From positions 1-64,000 of the forward strand of contig JANSYN010000004.1 of the NCBI GenBank assembly GCA_024742415.1: a stretch of DNA of 64,000 nt, in the 5' to 3' direction. A model generated the notes under the pieces. It was given only the letters and a program-made list of their open reading frames with translations. It had not been told where the DNA came from and did no database searches. A program made the translations under genes and the position numbers. The DNA comes from Gammaproteobacteria bacterium (GTDB lineage: Bacteria; Pseudomonadota; Gammaproteobacteria; Pseudomonadales; Halieaceae). Below, piece by piece: positions 54,274 to 63,434 of this stretch; positions within the stretch are counted from its first letter, which is position 1, and each line of letters opens with the position of its first letter.

Positions 54274-55044
54274 TCAACTCAACTGGAAAGCATCAGCGTC
54301 CAGTTGAGTAGGAAAGCCCTCCCGGTAAGCGATTAACGCGGCGCCGTCCAGAGTAATCTGGGCGGCGCCGTTTTCGTTGTAGGGGTCCCACAGGACACTG
54401 CCATCGGCGGCGATCACCATGCTGTCGCCAGCGTAGTCCAGCCCGTTGGCGTCGTGCCCAATGCGGTTGACGCCTACCACACAGGCGAGGTTTTCGATCG
54501 CCCGCGCCAGCAGCAGGGCACGCCAGTGTGCGCGGCGCACAGCGGGCCAGTTGGCCACGTAAACCAGTAGATCATAGTCTTCACGGTTGCGACTGAAGAC
54601 GGGGAAACGCAGGTCATAGCAGACCTGGAGGTTGATCCGCCATTCCCGCCATTCCACGATGACGCGCTGCGTACCCGCAGCATAGCGCTTGTGCTCGCCA
54701 GCCATGCGAAACAGGTGGCGCTTGTCGTAGTGTGTCACGCCCTGGGGTGTCGCAAACAACATGCGGTTGTAAACGGCATCACCCTCTTTTACGGCGATGC
54801 TGCCAGTGATGGCGCAGTCATGCCGCTGCGCCAGTGCCCTGAGCCAGCTTTCAGTCACGCCGCCGGGAGCCTCAGCGTTGGCAAGGGCGTTCATGGAAAA
54901 CCCCGTGGTGAACATCTCGGGCAGCACGATGAGATCCGTGGGCGCCGGCAGTTCGCTGATCAGCGTTTCGAGTAGTGCCCGGTTGTCCTCGGGTTGCTCC
55001 CAGTGTAGCTCGCACTGGATCGGTGTAACGTTCAGATTGCGCAT
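54274..55044 (-). CDS. Nitrilase-family omega-amidase
   Basis: The 256-residue protein has the nitrilase catalytic triad: Glu in VLPEMFTTGFSM, Lys in HYDKRHLFRMAGEHKRY and Cys in LQVCYDLRFPVFSRN. Length and motifs match the YafV/Nit2 omega-amidases, which hydrolyse 2-oxoglutaramate or 2-oxosuccinamate. It overlaps the end of the aminotransferase gene by 13 bases. That partner would make the omega-keto acid amide by transamination of glutamine, so the two form a working pair used in methionine salvage. Confidence 0.9.
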   Translation of the reverse strand: MRNLNVTPIQCELHWEQPEDNRALLETLISELPAPTDLIVLPEMFTTGFSMNALANAEAPGGVTESWLRALAQRHDCAITGSIAVKEGDAVYNRMLFATPQGVTHYDKRHLFRMAGEHKRYAAGTQRVIVEWREWRINLQVCYDLRFPVFSRNREDYDLLVYVANWPAVRRAHWRALLLARAIENLACVVGVNRIGHDANGLDYAGDSMVIAADGSVLWDPYNENGAAQITLDGAALIAYREGFPTQLDADAFQLS

Positions 55045-56186
55045 AGTATCTCGGCGGCCTCCTCGAGCAGGGCATCACTTTTGGCAAAACAGAAACGCAG
55101 GTAGCGCTGTGTGGGTGGCTGTTGGTAGAACACCGATATAGGTATGGAGGCCACGCGGTGATCCCTGGTCCATTGCTCTGCCAGTTCTGTGTCGGCTGTG
55201 TCGCAGATGTCGCTGTAGTCCAGCAACTGGAAATAGGTGCCGGCGCTGGGTGTAATCCTGAAACGTGAATGCCTCAGCGCGGTGCAGAAGGTGTCGCGCT
55301 TGCCTTGATAAAACGCGGCGAGGCTGGCCGGATACTGCGGCTGTGCGGCCATAAAATCGGCAATCGCGTGTTGTACCGGTGTGACCGCCACGAAGCAGAC
55401 GAACTGGTGGACCTTGCGCAATGCCTGCGTCAGCGCGGGCGGGGCGACGCAGTAGCCGGTTTTCCAGCCGGTGACGCTGTAGGTCTTGCCAAAGGAAAAC
55501 ACCGCGAAGCTGCGCGCTCGCAGGGCAGGGCTTTGCAGCACACTGTGGTGAGTGTGCGCATCGAACACCAGGTGCTCATAGACCTCGTCACTCACGACCA
55601 GCAGGTCGTGGCGCTCTGCGAGGTGCTCGAGCCGGGTGATGTCCTGTGCATGCAGCACGCTGCCGGTTGGGTTGTGGGGTGAATTGATAATAATCATTCT
55701 TGTGCGTGGTGTGACCGCGGCTTCGATGCGTTCCCAGTCGGGAGTGAAGGTGTCCGTTTGCAGGGGAACATGCACTGCCCTTGCGCCGGCCAGGGTGATC
55801 GCCGGGTCATAACTGTCGTAGCTGGGGTCAAGCACGATTACCTCGTCGTCCTTGCCAACACTTGCCATAATCGCGCAGAACAGCCCCTCGGTGGCGCCGG
55901 GCACAACGGTCACCTCATGTTCCGGATCACAAGAGACTGCGCGATAGCGCGCCAGGTGAGCGCAAATCTCGACCCGCAAGCGCATCAGGCCCGCCATGGG
56001 GGCGTATTGGTTGTTGCCCGCCGTGCCGTGATGCGCCAGCGCAGCACACAGTTCGGGCGGTGCGGGAAAGTCAGGAAAGCCCTGTGAAAGATTGATCGCG
56101 CCGTGCGTGCTGGCCAGACTCGACATGAGGGTGAAGATGGTGGTGCCGACGTCCGGCAGTTTGTCCTGAGGTTCAGTGCGGCGCAT
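55032..56186 (-). CDS. Methionine/glutamine aminotransferase (YbdL-like)
   Basis: The ATG at 56186 gives 384 residues of a fold-type I, PLP-dependent class I aminotransferase. The PLP lysine is in FSFGKTYSVTGWKTGY, and the substrate-binding regions are SQGFPDFPAPPELC, NSPHNPTGSVLHAQD and the C-terminal YLRFCFAKSD. Similarity in layout to YbdL and kynurenine/glutamine transaminase K supports methionine-oxo-acid transamination with glutamine. The start lies 14 bases inside the upstream transporter gene. The following omega-amidase gene drives the reaction forward. Confidence 0.9.
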   Translation of the reverse strand: MRRTEPQDKLPDVGTTIFTLMSSLASTHGAINLSQGFPDFPAPPELCAALAHHGTAGNNQYAPMAGLMRLRVEICAHLARYRAVSCDPEHEVTVVPGATEGLFCAIMASVGKDDEVIVLDPSYDSYDPAITLAGARAVHVPLQTDTFTPDWERIEAAVTPRTRMIIINSPHNPTGSVLHAQDITRLEHLAERHDLLVVSDEVYEHLVFDAHTHHSVLQSPALRARSFAVFSFGKTYSVTGWKTGYCVAPPALTQALRKVHQFVCFVAVTPVQHAIADFMAAQPQYPASLAAFYQGKRDTFCTALRHSRFRITPSAGTYFQLLDYSDICDTADTELAEQWTRDHRVASIPISVFYQQPPTQRYLRFCFAKSDALLEEAAEILCAI

Positions 56187-56955
56187 CGACAGTACCGCCC
56201 GGGCCGACGGTTTCTCCAGGTTGCAGGTCGAGGAATTTACGCAAGTAATGCACGGCGATGTACAGAGGGCCTGTATCGAGCAGCGCAACAGTGGCCTTGA
56301 ACAGGTAGTTGCTGCCAATCAGTGTAAGCAACACTTGCAGGGTCATTTCATCGCGCATGAAAGCGGCTCCGAAGGTCACGGCGATCACCATGACCGAGTC
56401 CACCATCTGGCTCATCAGCGTGCTGAAGTTGTTGCGTATCCACAGGTGCTTGCCTTTGGTGACGCGCTTCCAGAAGTGAAACAGCTGCACATCACAGTAC
56501 TGCGCAGCAATATAGGCCAGCATGGAGGCAAACACGGCCCCCGACGTTGTGGCGTAGATCAGCTGGTAGAGCCCGATGCTTTCAGAGACGATTTCCCCGT
56601 TGGGCAGGGCCACGGGCTGCGCCAGTTGCAGCACCTGCCAGGGAGGCATGCTGTCGGCGGGCACGGACGGAATGGCGTTGCCGAGCGTCAGTACCGCGAG
56701 AATAAAAACGTTGAGTCCCAGACCAACGCTGACAAGAAAGTTGGCCCGAGCCTTGCCGTAGAGCTCGCAAATCAAATCGGTACACAGGAATGTCAGCGGG
56801 TAGGGCAGTACGCCAACGGCCAGGGCCATGGGCCCAAGCTGCACGAATCGCGTGATTCCAATCACATTCAGTAAGGTCATGGCGCACAGGAATATGCCTG
56901 CCAGCACCAGAAATGTGCGCTCGCGTCGCTCGATGAGCACGGCGTCCACTGGCAT
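56173..56955 (-). CDS. Queuosine-precursor transporter (YhhQ/VUT family)
   Basis: The 260-residue protein has about six membrane helices and the VUT/COG1738 hallmarks LPYPLTFLCTDLICELYGKARAN and RNNFSTLMSQMVDSVMVIAV. Family members import 7-cyano- or 7-aminomethyl-7-deazaguanine for queuosine in tRNA. The start has AAGGAAAG upstream. It begins the operon that continues with the aminotransferase and amidase, and it is immediately downstream of the SDR gene. Confidence 0.87.
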   Translation of the reverse strand: MPVDAVLIERRERTFLVLAGIFLCAMTLLNVIGITRFVQLGPMALAVGVLPYPLTFLCTDLICELYGKARANFLVSVGLGLNVFILAVLTLGNAIPSVPADSMPPWQVLQLAQPVALPNGEIVSESIGLYQLIYATTSGAVFASMLAYIAAQYCDVQLFHFWKRVTKGKHLWIRNNFSTLMSQMVDSVMVIAVTFGAAFMRDEMTLQVLLTLIGSNYLFKATVALLDTGPLYIAVHYLRKFLDLQPGETVGPGGTVDAPH

Positions 56956-56956
56956 C

Positions 56957-57658
56957 TCAGCTTTCCTTCTGACCGAGATTGGCGTGCAGCACTGCCCCGT
57001 TGATGACAGGATTGTGGTGCGACCAGCGTATCAACTCGGCGATTTCTTCGGGCGCGATCAGCCGGTTGTAGCTGTTGAGTGAACCGATGGCGGCCTCGAC
57101 CTCGGGGTCTGTGCCAATGTGTGTGCGCAGCATTTCTGTGTCGGTGAAGCCCGGGCAGATCAGCGCCGTGTGAATCCCGCTGCCCATGAGGTCCTGGCAG
57201 GTCGCGCGCATCATACCCAACTGTGCGTGTTTGCTGGTGACGTAGCTGAAGGAGCCGCCGACCGCTTTCTCAGACAGCGTGGAGCCGATGTAAAGCACGC
57301 TGGAATCGCGTGGCAGTAGCGGCAGTAATTGCTGGTTCAGGCTGTTGATGCCCACGATGTTGGTTTGCAGGACTGCGCGCAGGCTGTCACTGGTGCACTG
57401 GCTGACCGTGTCCTTGCGCATCTGGCTGGCGTTGTACACAAGTGCGACACTGCTGGCGCCCGTGACTGTATCGCGCAACGCTGCGCAGGCGGCTGCGATG
57501 GATTCCTCGCTGGCCAGATCACAATGAATATTCTCAACGCCTGCCAGCGGACAGTCCCGTCGAGAGAGGTTGATCGCCGCGAAGCCGTCGTCCATAAACG
57601 CCTGCGCTGCAGCGCGGCCGATGCCTACGCTGGCCCCGGTAATAATTGCCAATTTCAT
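56957..57658 (-). CDS. Short-chain dehydrogenase, sepiapterin-reductase-like
   Basis: The 233-residue protein has TGASVGIGRAAAQAF for NAD(P), VYNASQMRK in place of NNAG, and SSVLYIGSTLSEK with FSYVTSKHAQLGMM for the Ser-Tyr-Lys triad. The end, EEIAELIRWSHHNPVINGAVL, fits classical SDRs. It lies one base before the transporter gene and is divergent from the PTPS/QueD-like gene 110 bases away. That pairing and the YNAS form suggest a pteridine reductase, but the substrate is not proven. Confidence 0.85.
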   Translation of the reverse strand: MKLAIITGASVGIGRAAAQAFMDDGFAAINLSRRDCPLAGVENIHCDLASEESIAAACAALRDTVTGASSVALVYNASQMRKDTVSQCTSDSLRAVLQTNIVGINSLNQQLLPLLPRDSSVLYIGSTLSEKAVGGSFSYVTSKHAQLGMMRATCQDLMGSGIHTALICPGFTDTEMLRTHIGTDPEVEAAIGSLNSYNRLIAPEEIAELIRWSHHNPVINGAVLHANLGQKES

Positions 57659-57768
57659 GCTGTGTGTTTCGTCCAGTAGGTGACAGAAAAGACAGTATAG
57701 CGTGACAAAGCGCCGCGCTCAGGCATTTCTGCGGTGACGTGCAAACATCGCTCGGTTAAACTGGGGCG

Positions 57769-58254
57769 ATGACGCAATCAACGACTCTGCATATCGACAA
57801 AGAAAGCCACAAGTTTTCGGTGGCCCATTACACTATTTTCAGTGCCACCGAGCGAGAGCGGCTGCACGGCCATAATTACTCGGTGTCTGCGCGCATCGTT
57901 GCGCCCATGGGCAACAATGGTTTTGCCGCCGATTACAACGTGTACAAATCGCGCATTGCGCAGGTTTGCGATGCCCTGGATGAGTACATGATTCTGGCGG
58001 GAGACTCCCCTTACCAGAGCGTCGAGGAATGCGATGGCTACTATCGCGTTGTCTTTGCCAACGATGAGATGCACTTCCTGCGCAGTGACACTCAAGTGCT
58101 GCCCATTCGCAATGCGACGGTAGAAGAGTTTTCACAATATCTGCTGGCGCAGCTTGTTGCGGCTTCGGCCGGCGATGAGCTTGAAGAGGTGGAATTGTGC
58201 GTGGCCTCTGGCCCGGGGCAGAAAGCCTGCAGCCTGTGGCGAAAAGACCGCTAG
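57769..58254 (+). CDS. Divergent 6-pyruvoyl-tetrahydropterin synthase/QueD-like protein
   Basis: The 161-residue protein belongs to the COG0720 pterin-synthase fold. Zinc ligands are conserved: His20 in FSVAHYTIF, and His33 and His35 in LHGHNYSV. The catalytic cysteine that normally precedes HGH is absent. Glu30 stands three residues before it (ERLHGH), the ExxHGH form seen in PTPS-III enzymes that supply folate. The usual LDH (Asp-His pair) reads LDEYMIL, and the pterin-anchoring ET near the C-terminus reads ASGPGQKAC. These changes make ordinary QueD or PTPS chemistry doubtful. It is divergent from an SDR gene. The ATG is preceded by GGGG. Confidence 0.78.
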   Translation: MTQSTTLHIDKESHKFSVAHYTIFSATERERLHGHNYSVSARIVAPMGNNGFAADYNVYKSRIAQVCDALDEYMILAGDSPYQSVEECDGYYRVVFANDEMHFLRSDTQVLPIRNATVEEFSQYLLAQLVAASAGDELEEVELCVASGPGQKACSLWRKDR

Positions 58255-58523
58255 CGAACGGCCCTTGCGGTGGCGTGCCATCGTGTGCATCGCACCCTTT
58301 GAGTCTCACAGTGCCCAGCGTGATGCGTTGTGCCGTTTACGGTAGTGCGCCCACGCGCCAGAGCGCACGATCCACCCCTTGCCCTGCGGGCTCCCGGCTG
58401 AATCCTCACGATCCTTTTACAGTCTGCACTGGCCGCTCAGGGTCAATGTGCTAGGCTGTTGGAGTCGGTATGGCACTGGCCAATCGAGATGGGTCACAAT
58501 AATAAAACAGTGGAGAAGCCGCT

Positions 58524-59216
58524 ATGAGCATGGCTAAAAAACTTGGTGCAGAATTCATCGGTACGTTCTGGTTGGTGCTGGGCGGTTGCGGCAGTGCCGT
58601 ATTGGCAGCGGCGTTCCCGGATGTGGGTATCGGGCTTTTGGGGGTGTCGCTCGCCTTTGGCCTGACCGTCCTCACTATGGCTTACGCGATTGGCCACATT
58701 TCCGGGTGTCACCTGAATCCGGCGGTGTCTGTGGGCCTGCTGGTGGGTGGACGATTTCCCGCCGGCGAGCTTGTCCCCTACGTTGTGGTGCAGGTGCTGG
58801 GTGGCATCGCCGGGGCAGCGGTGTTGTACGTGATTGCCAGCGGACAGGCCGGGTTTGAAACCGCCGGCTTTGCCTCTAACGGTTACGCAGAGCATTCCCC
58901 GGGCGGCTATAGCCTCACGGCGGCCCTGGTCACTGAAATCGTGATGACCTTCATGTTCCTGTTAATCATCCTGGGTGCGACTGACAAGCGGGCACCTGCT
59001 GGAATGGCCCCGCTAGCGATTGGCCTTGGGCTGACCCTGATCCACCTGATCAGCATACCCGTGACCAATACATCGGTGAATCCTGCGCGCAGCACGGGCG
59101 TTGCGCTGTTTGAGGGTGGCTGGGCGATCAATCAACTGTGGTTGTTCTGGGTGGCGCCGATTGTGGGTGCGGCGCTGGCAGGCGTGGCCTATCGCTGGCT
59201 CGCTAGCGAGGATTGA
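58524..59216 (+). CDS. aqpZ: Aquaporin Z
   Basis: The 230-residue protein has six membrane helices and two NPA boxes, [11 protein letters not shown] and [13 protein letters not shown]. The aromatic/arginine filter residues appear to be of the water-channel type, with Arg after the second [30 protein letters not shown] is the typical AqpZ N-terminus. It stands alone with a good ribosome-binding site. Confidence 0.95.
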   Translation: MSMAKKLGAEFIGTFWLVLGGCGSAVLAAAFPDVGIGLLGVSLAFGLTVLTMAYAIGHISGCHLNPAVSVGLLVGGRFPAGELVPYVVVQVLGGIAGAAVLYVIASGQAGFETAGFASNGYAEHSPGGYSLTAALVTEIVMTFMFLLIILGATDKRAPAGMAPLAIGLGLTLIHLISIPVTNTSVNPARSTGVALFEGGWAINQLWLFWVAPIVGAALAGVAYRWLASED

Positions 59217-59290
59217 GCGTTTCCCGCGGGCTGCGGCCGATGAGCCAGCTCGCCGGTGGCGCACCGCGGTGTTGCAAAACGCCGGGTAGT

Positions 59291-61321
59291 CTAGGCCGCA
59301 ATACCGCTATGGCGCAGCAGTGCCGCGGTGTCGGGCTCACGGCCCCTGAACATGACGAACAGTTCCATCGGGTCCTGGGCACCGCCGCGCTCCAGAACAC
59401 AATGCCTGAATGCCGCCCCGGCGACGCTATTAAAAACGCCTTCTTCCTCGAAGCGCGAATACGCATCGGCCGAGAGCACCTCGGCCCATTTATAGCTGTA
59501 GTAGCCCGCTGCATAGCCGCCGGCAAACACATGGGTAAAGCTGTTCTGGAAGCGATTGAACGGTGGTGGCTGGAGCACGGCGAATTCTGCGCGCACGTCG
59601 TCCAGTATCTGCTGTACGGAGCCTGCGTCCGGGTTGCCCCAGTTCAGGTGCAGCCTGAAGTCAAACAGCGCAAATTCCAGTTGCCGCATCATGGTCATCG
59701 CAGACTGGAAATTGCGCGCGGCTAACAGTTTGTCCAGCAGCGCTTGTGGCAACGCTTCACCCGTCTCATGATGCCCCGTGATGAAAGCCAGTGCGTCGGG
59801 TTCCCAGCACCAGTTTTCCAGGAACTGGCTGGGCAACTCCACCGCATCCCAGGGTACGCCGTTGATGCCCGATACCGGGGCCACGGTTTGCTGTGTCAGC
59901 ATGTGGTGCAGGCCATGTCCGAATTCGTGGAACAGTGTGGTCAGTTCGGTGTGCGTGAGCAGTGATGGCTTGCCGTCGATGGGCGCAGTAAAATTGCAGA
60001 CCAGGTAGGCCACGGGCAACTGTATGCCATGCGCGCTGTCTCTGCGTGTCCGACAGGTGTCCATCCAGGCGCCGCCGCGTTTGTCCGCGCGCGCATACAA
60101 ATCAAGGTAGAAGCGCGCGATGGCGGCACCATCCTCGCGCAGCTCGAACAACTGTACGTCCGGGTGGTAGCTGTCGAAATCCGTGACCTCGTGGACGCTG
60201 ATGCCATACAGGCGATTGACTACCTCGAACAAACCTTCCAGTGCGCGACTTGCCGGCAGGTAGGGCCGGATATCTTCCTGCGATACCGCATAGCGCTGTT
60301 GTTTGAGCTTCTCACTATAGAAGGCGACATCCCAGGCCTGCAGATCCTCCAGCCCTGCCTCACGGGCAAAGTCCCGCAGTTCGTCGCGTTCACGCCGTGC
60401 TTGCGGCAAGGAGTGCCGGCCCAACTGTTCGAGAAACCCCAGCACGCGATCAGGAGAGTCTGCCATCTTCGTTGCCAGTGACAGCTGCGCGTAGCTGGCA
60501 AAGCCCAGCAGCTGCGCCAGTTCCCGGCGCAGGTCCAGTGTCTCTTCGATGATGGCGGTATTGTCCCAGTCGCTGTTACTGCCGGGCACGTCTGAGGCGC
60601 GCGTCGCATAGGCGGTGTATACCTCTTCGCGCAGCGAGCGATCTTCACAGTAGGTCATTACCGGCAGGTAGGAGGGTAACTCCAGAGTGATCAGGTAGCC
60701 GGTTTCGCCGGCCAACTGGGCAGCGTGTCGGGCGCTGGCCAGTGCACTCTCTGGCAGCCCGCGCAGTTGATCCAGGGTGACTGCCTTTTTCCAGGCGTTG
60801 GTTGCGTCCAGAACGTGCTCGGCAAACGTGCTGCTGAGTTCCGAACCACGTTTGCGCAAGGCCGCGTAGCGCGTCTTCTGTGCAGGCGGCAGGGCTACGC
60901 CGGCCAGGCGAAAATCGCGCAGCGCGTTGTCGATGGCTTTGCGCCTGGCTGCGTCGAGGTGGTCAAACGCGGCGCTGCTTCGAATGCTCTGGTAAGCGTC
61001 GTGCAGTTGCTGGTGCTGGCCCAGCCAGGTGTTGTAATCCGACAGTTCGGCCAGGCAGCGATTGTAGGCTGTGCGCAGCGCATCGCTGTTGCAGACCGCG
61101 TTGAGGTGCGAAACCGGCGACCAGGCGTTGGCCAGTTCATCTTCCATGGCCTCAAGCGGGGCCAGCAGGTTGTCCCACGTGTAGTGCTGCTGCTCATCGA
61201 GCAGGCGCTGCAGTTCAGCCTTGTTACGGCTGATGAGCTGCGTGATGGCAGGTTCTGCATGTTCAGGCGCGATACGTGAAAAGGGCGGCAGCAGGTGCTG
61301 TTCCAGAAGAGGGTTAGCCAT
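59291..61321 (-). CDS. prlC: Oligopeptidase A
   Basis: The 676-residue cytoplasmic M3-family metallopeptidase has the zinc site LFHEFGHGLHHML, with the downstream Glu in SQFLENWCWEPDAL. N-terminal NPLLEQHLLPPFSRIAPEHAEPAI is typical of PrlC/OpdA. It degrades short peptides such as cleaved signal peptides. The C-terminus has the family-conserved HVFAGGYAAGYYSYKWAEV. Confidence 0.97.
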   Translation of the reverse strand: MANPLLEQHLLPPFSRIAPEHAEPAITQLISRNKAELQRLLDEQQHYTWDNLLAPLEAMEDELANAWSPVSHLNAVCNSDALRTAYNRCLAELSDYNTWLGQHQQLHDAYQSIRSSAAFDHLDAARRKAIDNALRDFRLAGVALPPAQKTRYAALRKRGSELSSTFAEHVLDATNAWKKAVTLDQLRGLPESALASARHAAQLAGETGYLITLELPSYLPVMTYCEDRSLREEVYTAYATRASDVPGSNSDWDNTAIIEETLDLRRELAQLLGFASYAQLSLATKMADSPDRVLGFLEQLGRHSLPQARRERDELRDFAREAGLEDLQAWDVAFYSEKLKQQRYAVSQEDIRPYLPASRALEGLFEVVNRLYGISVHEVTDFDSYHPDVQLFELREDGAAIARFYLDLYARADKRGGAWMDTCRTRRDSAHGIQLPVAYLVCNFTAPIDGKPSLLTHTELTTLFHEFGHGLHHMLTQQTVAPVSGINGVPWDAVELPSQFLENWCWEPDALAFITGHHETGEALPQALLDKLLAARNFQSAMTMMRQLEFALFDFRLHLNWGNPDAGSVQQILDDVRAEFAVLQPPPFNRFQNSFTHVFAGGYAAGYYSYKWAEVLSADAYSRFEEEGVFNSVAGAAFRHCVLERGGAQDPMELFVMFRGREPDTAALLRHSGIAA

Positions 61322-61377
61322 GGTGGTCCGTAAAAGACAGGTTGGGGCGGGTATTCTACAGCAACGTATCGCCGCTG

Positions 61378-61914
61378 CTACCCGGCAGACCTGACCAGCG
61401 GGAAGTGCTCAATGCAGTGATAGCTGACGCCAGAGCGCCCGGATCGCGATGCATACAGGACCACCTGGTCAAATGCAAAACGAAAGTGCGGCGCGAGTAC
61501 CGGGTGCGGTGGTGGCAGGTCACAGCCGCGGTAGAGGGTAACGTGCGGTTGGTACGGCCGTTTATCCGCGGCTGCACCAAAAGCCTGTGCGGTATGTTGC
61601 AGCCTGGACGCAAGCTTTGCGAGGTTGTTTGACCATTGCTGAGGCCCAAGCCAGAAAATGCCGGGTTTGGGCCAGAAACCGACCTGGTCGAGCAAGAGAG
61701 CATCGGCGTGAAAGTGATCGTTCATGCAGGAGGCGGCGACGGTATCCGCCAGAGCCTCCAGTTTGCGCGGCTGCAGGCGACCGATAAACGCCAGCGTGAC
61801 GTGAAAATTGGCGACGGGCACAGGCCTGCCAGTGCTCGACACGCTGCGGTCGCGCCAGTCACCAATGCTGCTGGCAGTGGCTGCCGGCAGTTCCAGGGCC
61901 AGAAAAAGCCTCAT
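61378..61914 (-). CDS. thpR: RNA 2',3'-cyclic phosphodiesterase
   Basis: The 178-residue protein is a 2H phosphoesterase. The two catalytic His-x-Thr motifs are HVTLAFIGRL and HVTLYRGC. It begins MRLFLALELPAATASSIG, usual for ThpR, and would open 2',3'-cyclic phosphates on RNA. It overlaps the end of the helicase gene by four bases. Confidence 0.92.
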   Translation of the reverse strand: MRLFLALELPAATASSIGDWRDRSVSSTGRPVPVANFHVTLAFIGRLQPRKLEALADTVAASCMNDHFHADALLLDQVGFWPKPGIFWLGPQQWSNNLAKLASRLQHTAQAFGAAADKRPYQPHVTLYRGCDLPPPHPVLAPHFRFAFDQVVLYASRSGRSGVSYHCIEHFPLVRSAG

Positions 61915-63239
61915 GCTTGTGGTGGTTTGCGTTTCTTGGGCGGCGCGAAGCCATCGTTGCTCGTCGCGCCGGACGTGGATCTGGGCTTGCCCTTGTTCTT
62001 GAGATGACGCGACCTGGAGCTGCGTTTCTCTTCCGGCTTGCGTGTTTTTTTCTTCTTCGGCCCTGCAGCCTTGCCCGAAGACTTCTGTTTTTTTGGCCCG
62101 CTAAAGCGCGCCTTGAGTCCGCCAAGCTGACGCCGTTCGAATGACAGCTTCAGGTAGCGCTGGATGCTGATGTTGTTATTCCATTCAATGGCGCTGACCA
62201 GTGATACAGCAAGACCCTCGGCGCCGGCGCGCCCGGTGCGGCCGGTGCGGTGCAGGTAGTCCTCACCCGAGTGCGGGACATCGTAGTTCACAACCAGGTC
62301 GATATTGGCAATATCCAGGCCGCGTGCGGCAAGATCACTGGCGCAAACCACCTGCACCTTGCCGCTTTGGAACTGCTCGATCACGGCCTTGCGCTCTTCG
62401 GTGCTCAACTCGCCGTGCAGCGCAGCGCTGCGCATGCCAAGGTGCGACAGCAGGCCACTCAGGCGCGTAGCGGTGCGGCGTTTATTGGCAAACACCAGCG
62501 CGCGGGTAAACCCTCCTTGTTGCAGCAGTGCTGGCAGGAGTTTGTCCTTGTGTTCAACACCGTCTGCAAGAATCATCTGGTGGTGGATGGTGCTATGGGG
62601 TTGGCGCGCCGTGCCGACGCTGATGTGTTTTGGCTGCTTCAGAAGGTGTCCGGCAATACTTTCTACACCGCGGTGCTTGAGTGTTGCCGAGGTCAGCAAC
62701 ACTTGCGCATTCGTCGGGGCCAGCCCGGCGATGGCCAGCACGTCATCACGAAAGCCCATGTCCAGCATGCGGTCCGCTTCATCGATCACCAGCGTTTGCA
62801 GTGCGTCCAGTTTGGCGCCGCCCGTTTTGCACAGCTCCAGCAATCTGCCCGGTGTGGCGATGACAATTTCCGGGTCCTTGCGCAGCAGAGACAGCTGGTA
62901 GCGCGTGTCCGCGCCACCGGTAATGCCCTGCACCTTGACATGCGAGCGCATGAGCAGGGCGCGTGCGTGCTTGACGACTTGTCTGGTCAGTTCACGGGTC
63001 GGAACCAGCACCAGCGCCAGCGTACCGACGCTGCGTTGTTGCTGGTGTTGCAGGATTTTCTGGGCGACGGGAATCAGGTAGGCCAGCGTTTTCCCGCTAC
63101 CGGTCTCAGCGCTGACCAGCAAGTCGTGACCGTCAAGGCACGCGGGCACGGCCTGCGCCTGCACCTGGGTGGGTGATTCCAGTGCCATGGCCTCCAGGCC
63201 CAGTCGCAATTCCCGTTGTAATGCCAAATCTTCGAACAA
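61911..63239 (-). CDS. DEAD-box RNA helicase
   Basis: The 442-residue protein has the Q-motif region ALESPTQVQAQAVP, motif I AETGSGKT, Ia PTRELTRQ, TPGRLLEL, motif II DEAD in VIDEADRMLDMGF, motif III SAT and HRTGRTGRAG. The last 75 residues are a basic tail rich in Lys, Arg and Ser, which would bind RNA without specificity. A TTG at 63239 with AGAGG upstream is the start. It is closest in style to SrmB/RhlE-type helicases used in ribosome assembly or RNA decay. The family member cannot be fixed by eye. Confidence 0.93.
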   Translation of the reverse strand: MFEDLALQRELRLGLEAMALESPTQVQAQAVPACLDGHDLLVSAETGSGKTLAYLIPVAQKILQHQQQRSVGTLALVLVPTRELTRQVVKHARALLMRSHVKVQGITGGADTRYQLSLLRKDPEIVIATPGRLLELCKTGGAKLDALQTLVIDEADRMLDMGFRDDVLAIAGLAPTNAQVLLTSATLKHRGVESIAGHLLKQPKHISVGTARQPHSTIHHQMILADGVEHKDKLLPALLQQGGFTRALVFANKRRTATRLSGLLSHLGMRSAALHGELSTEERKAVIEQFQSGKVQVVCASDLAARGLDIANIDLVVNYDVPHSGEDYLHRTGRTGRAGAEGLAVSLVSAIEWNNNISIQRYLKLSFERRQLGGLKARFSGPKKQKSSGKAAGPKKKKTRKPEEKRSSRSRHLKNKGKPRSTSGATSNDGFAPPKKRKPPQA

Positions 63240-63434
63240 TTTGCGCCTCTTCCAAGAGCCTGCCAGTGAGCGTGCAGTGTAACTGAAATGCCCGCTTGAT
63301 GATGCGCCACAACGGGCTATTACCCGCTCGCGTCATTGCCACGATTTGCAGTCATGGTGCACACTGTCGCCCTCAAGTGAGGGATTCGATACGCAGCGGT
63401 TGCCCAGGTGGCCGGCAGAAGGAGTAGTCAGAAC

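Noticed and set aside
62250-63176. Open frame of 308 codons on the plus strand
   Set aside because: It is antisense to the DEAD-box helicase, which has all its motifs.
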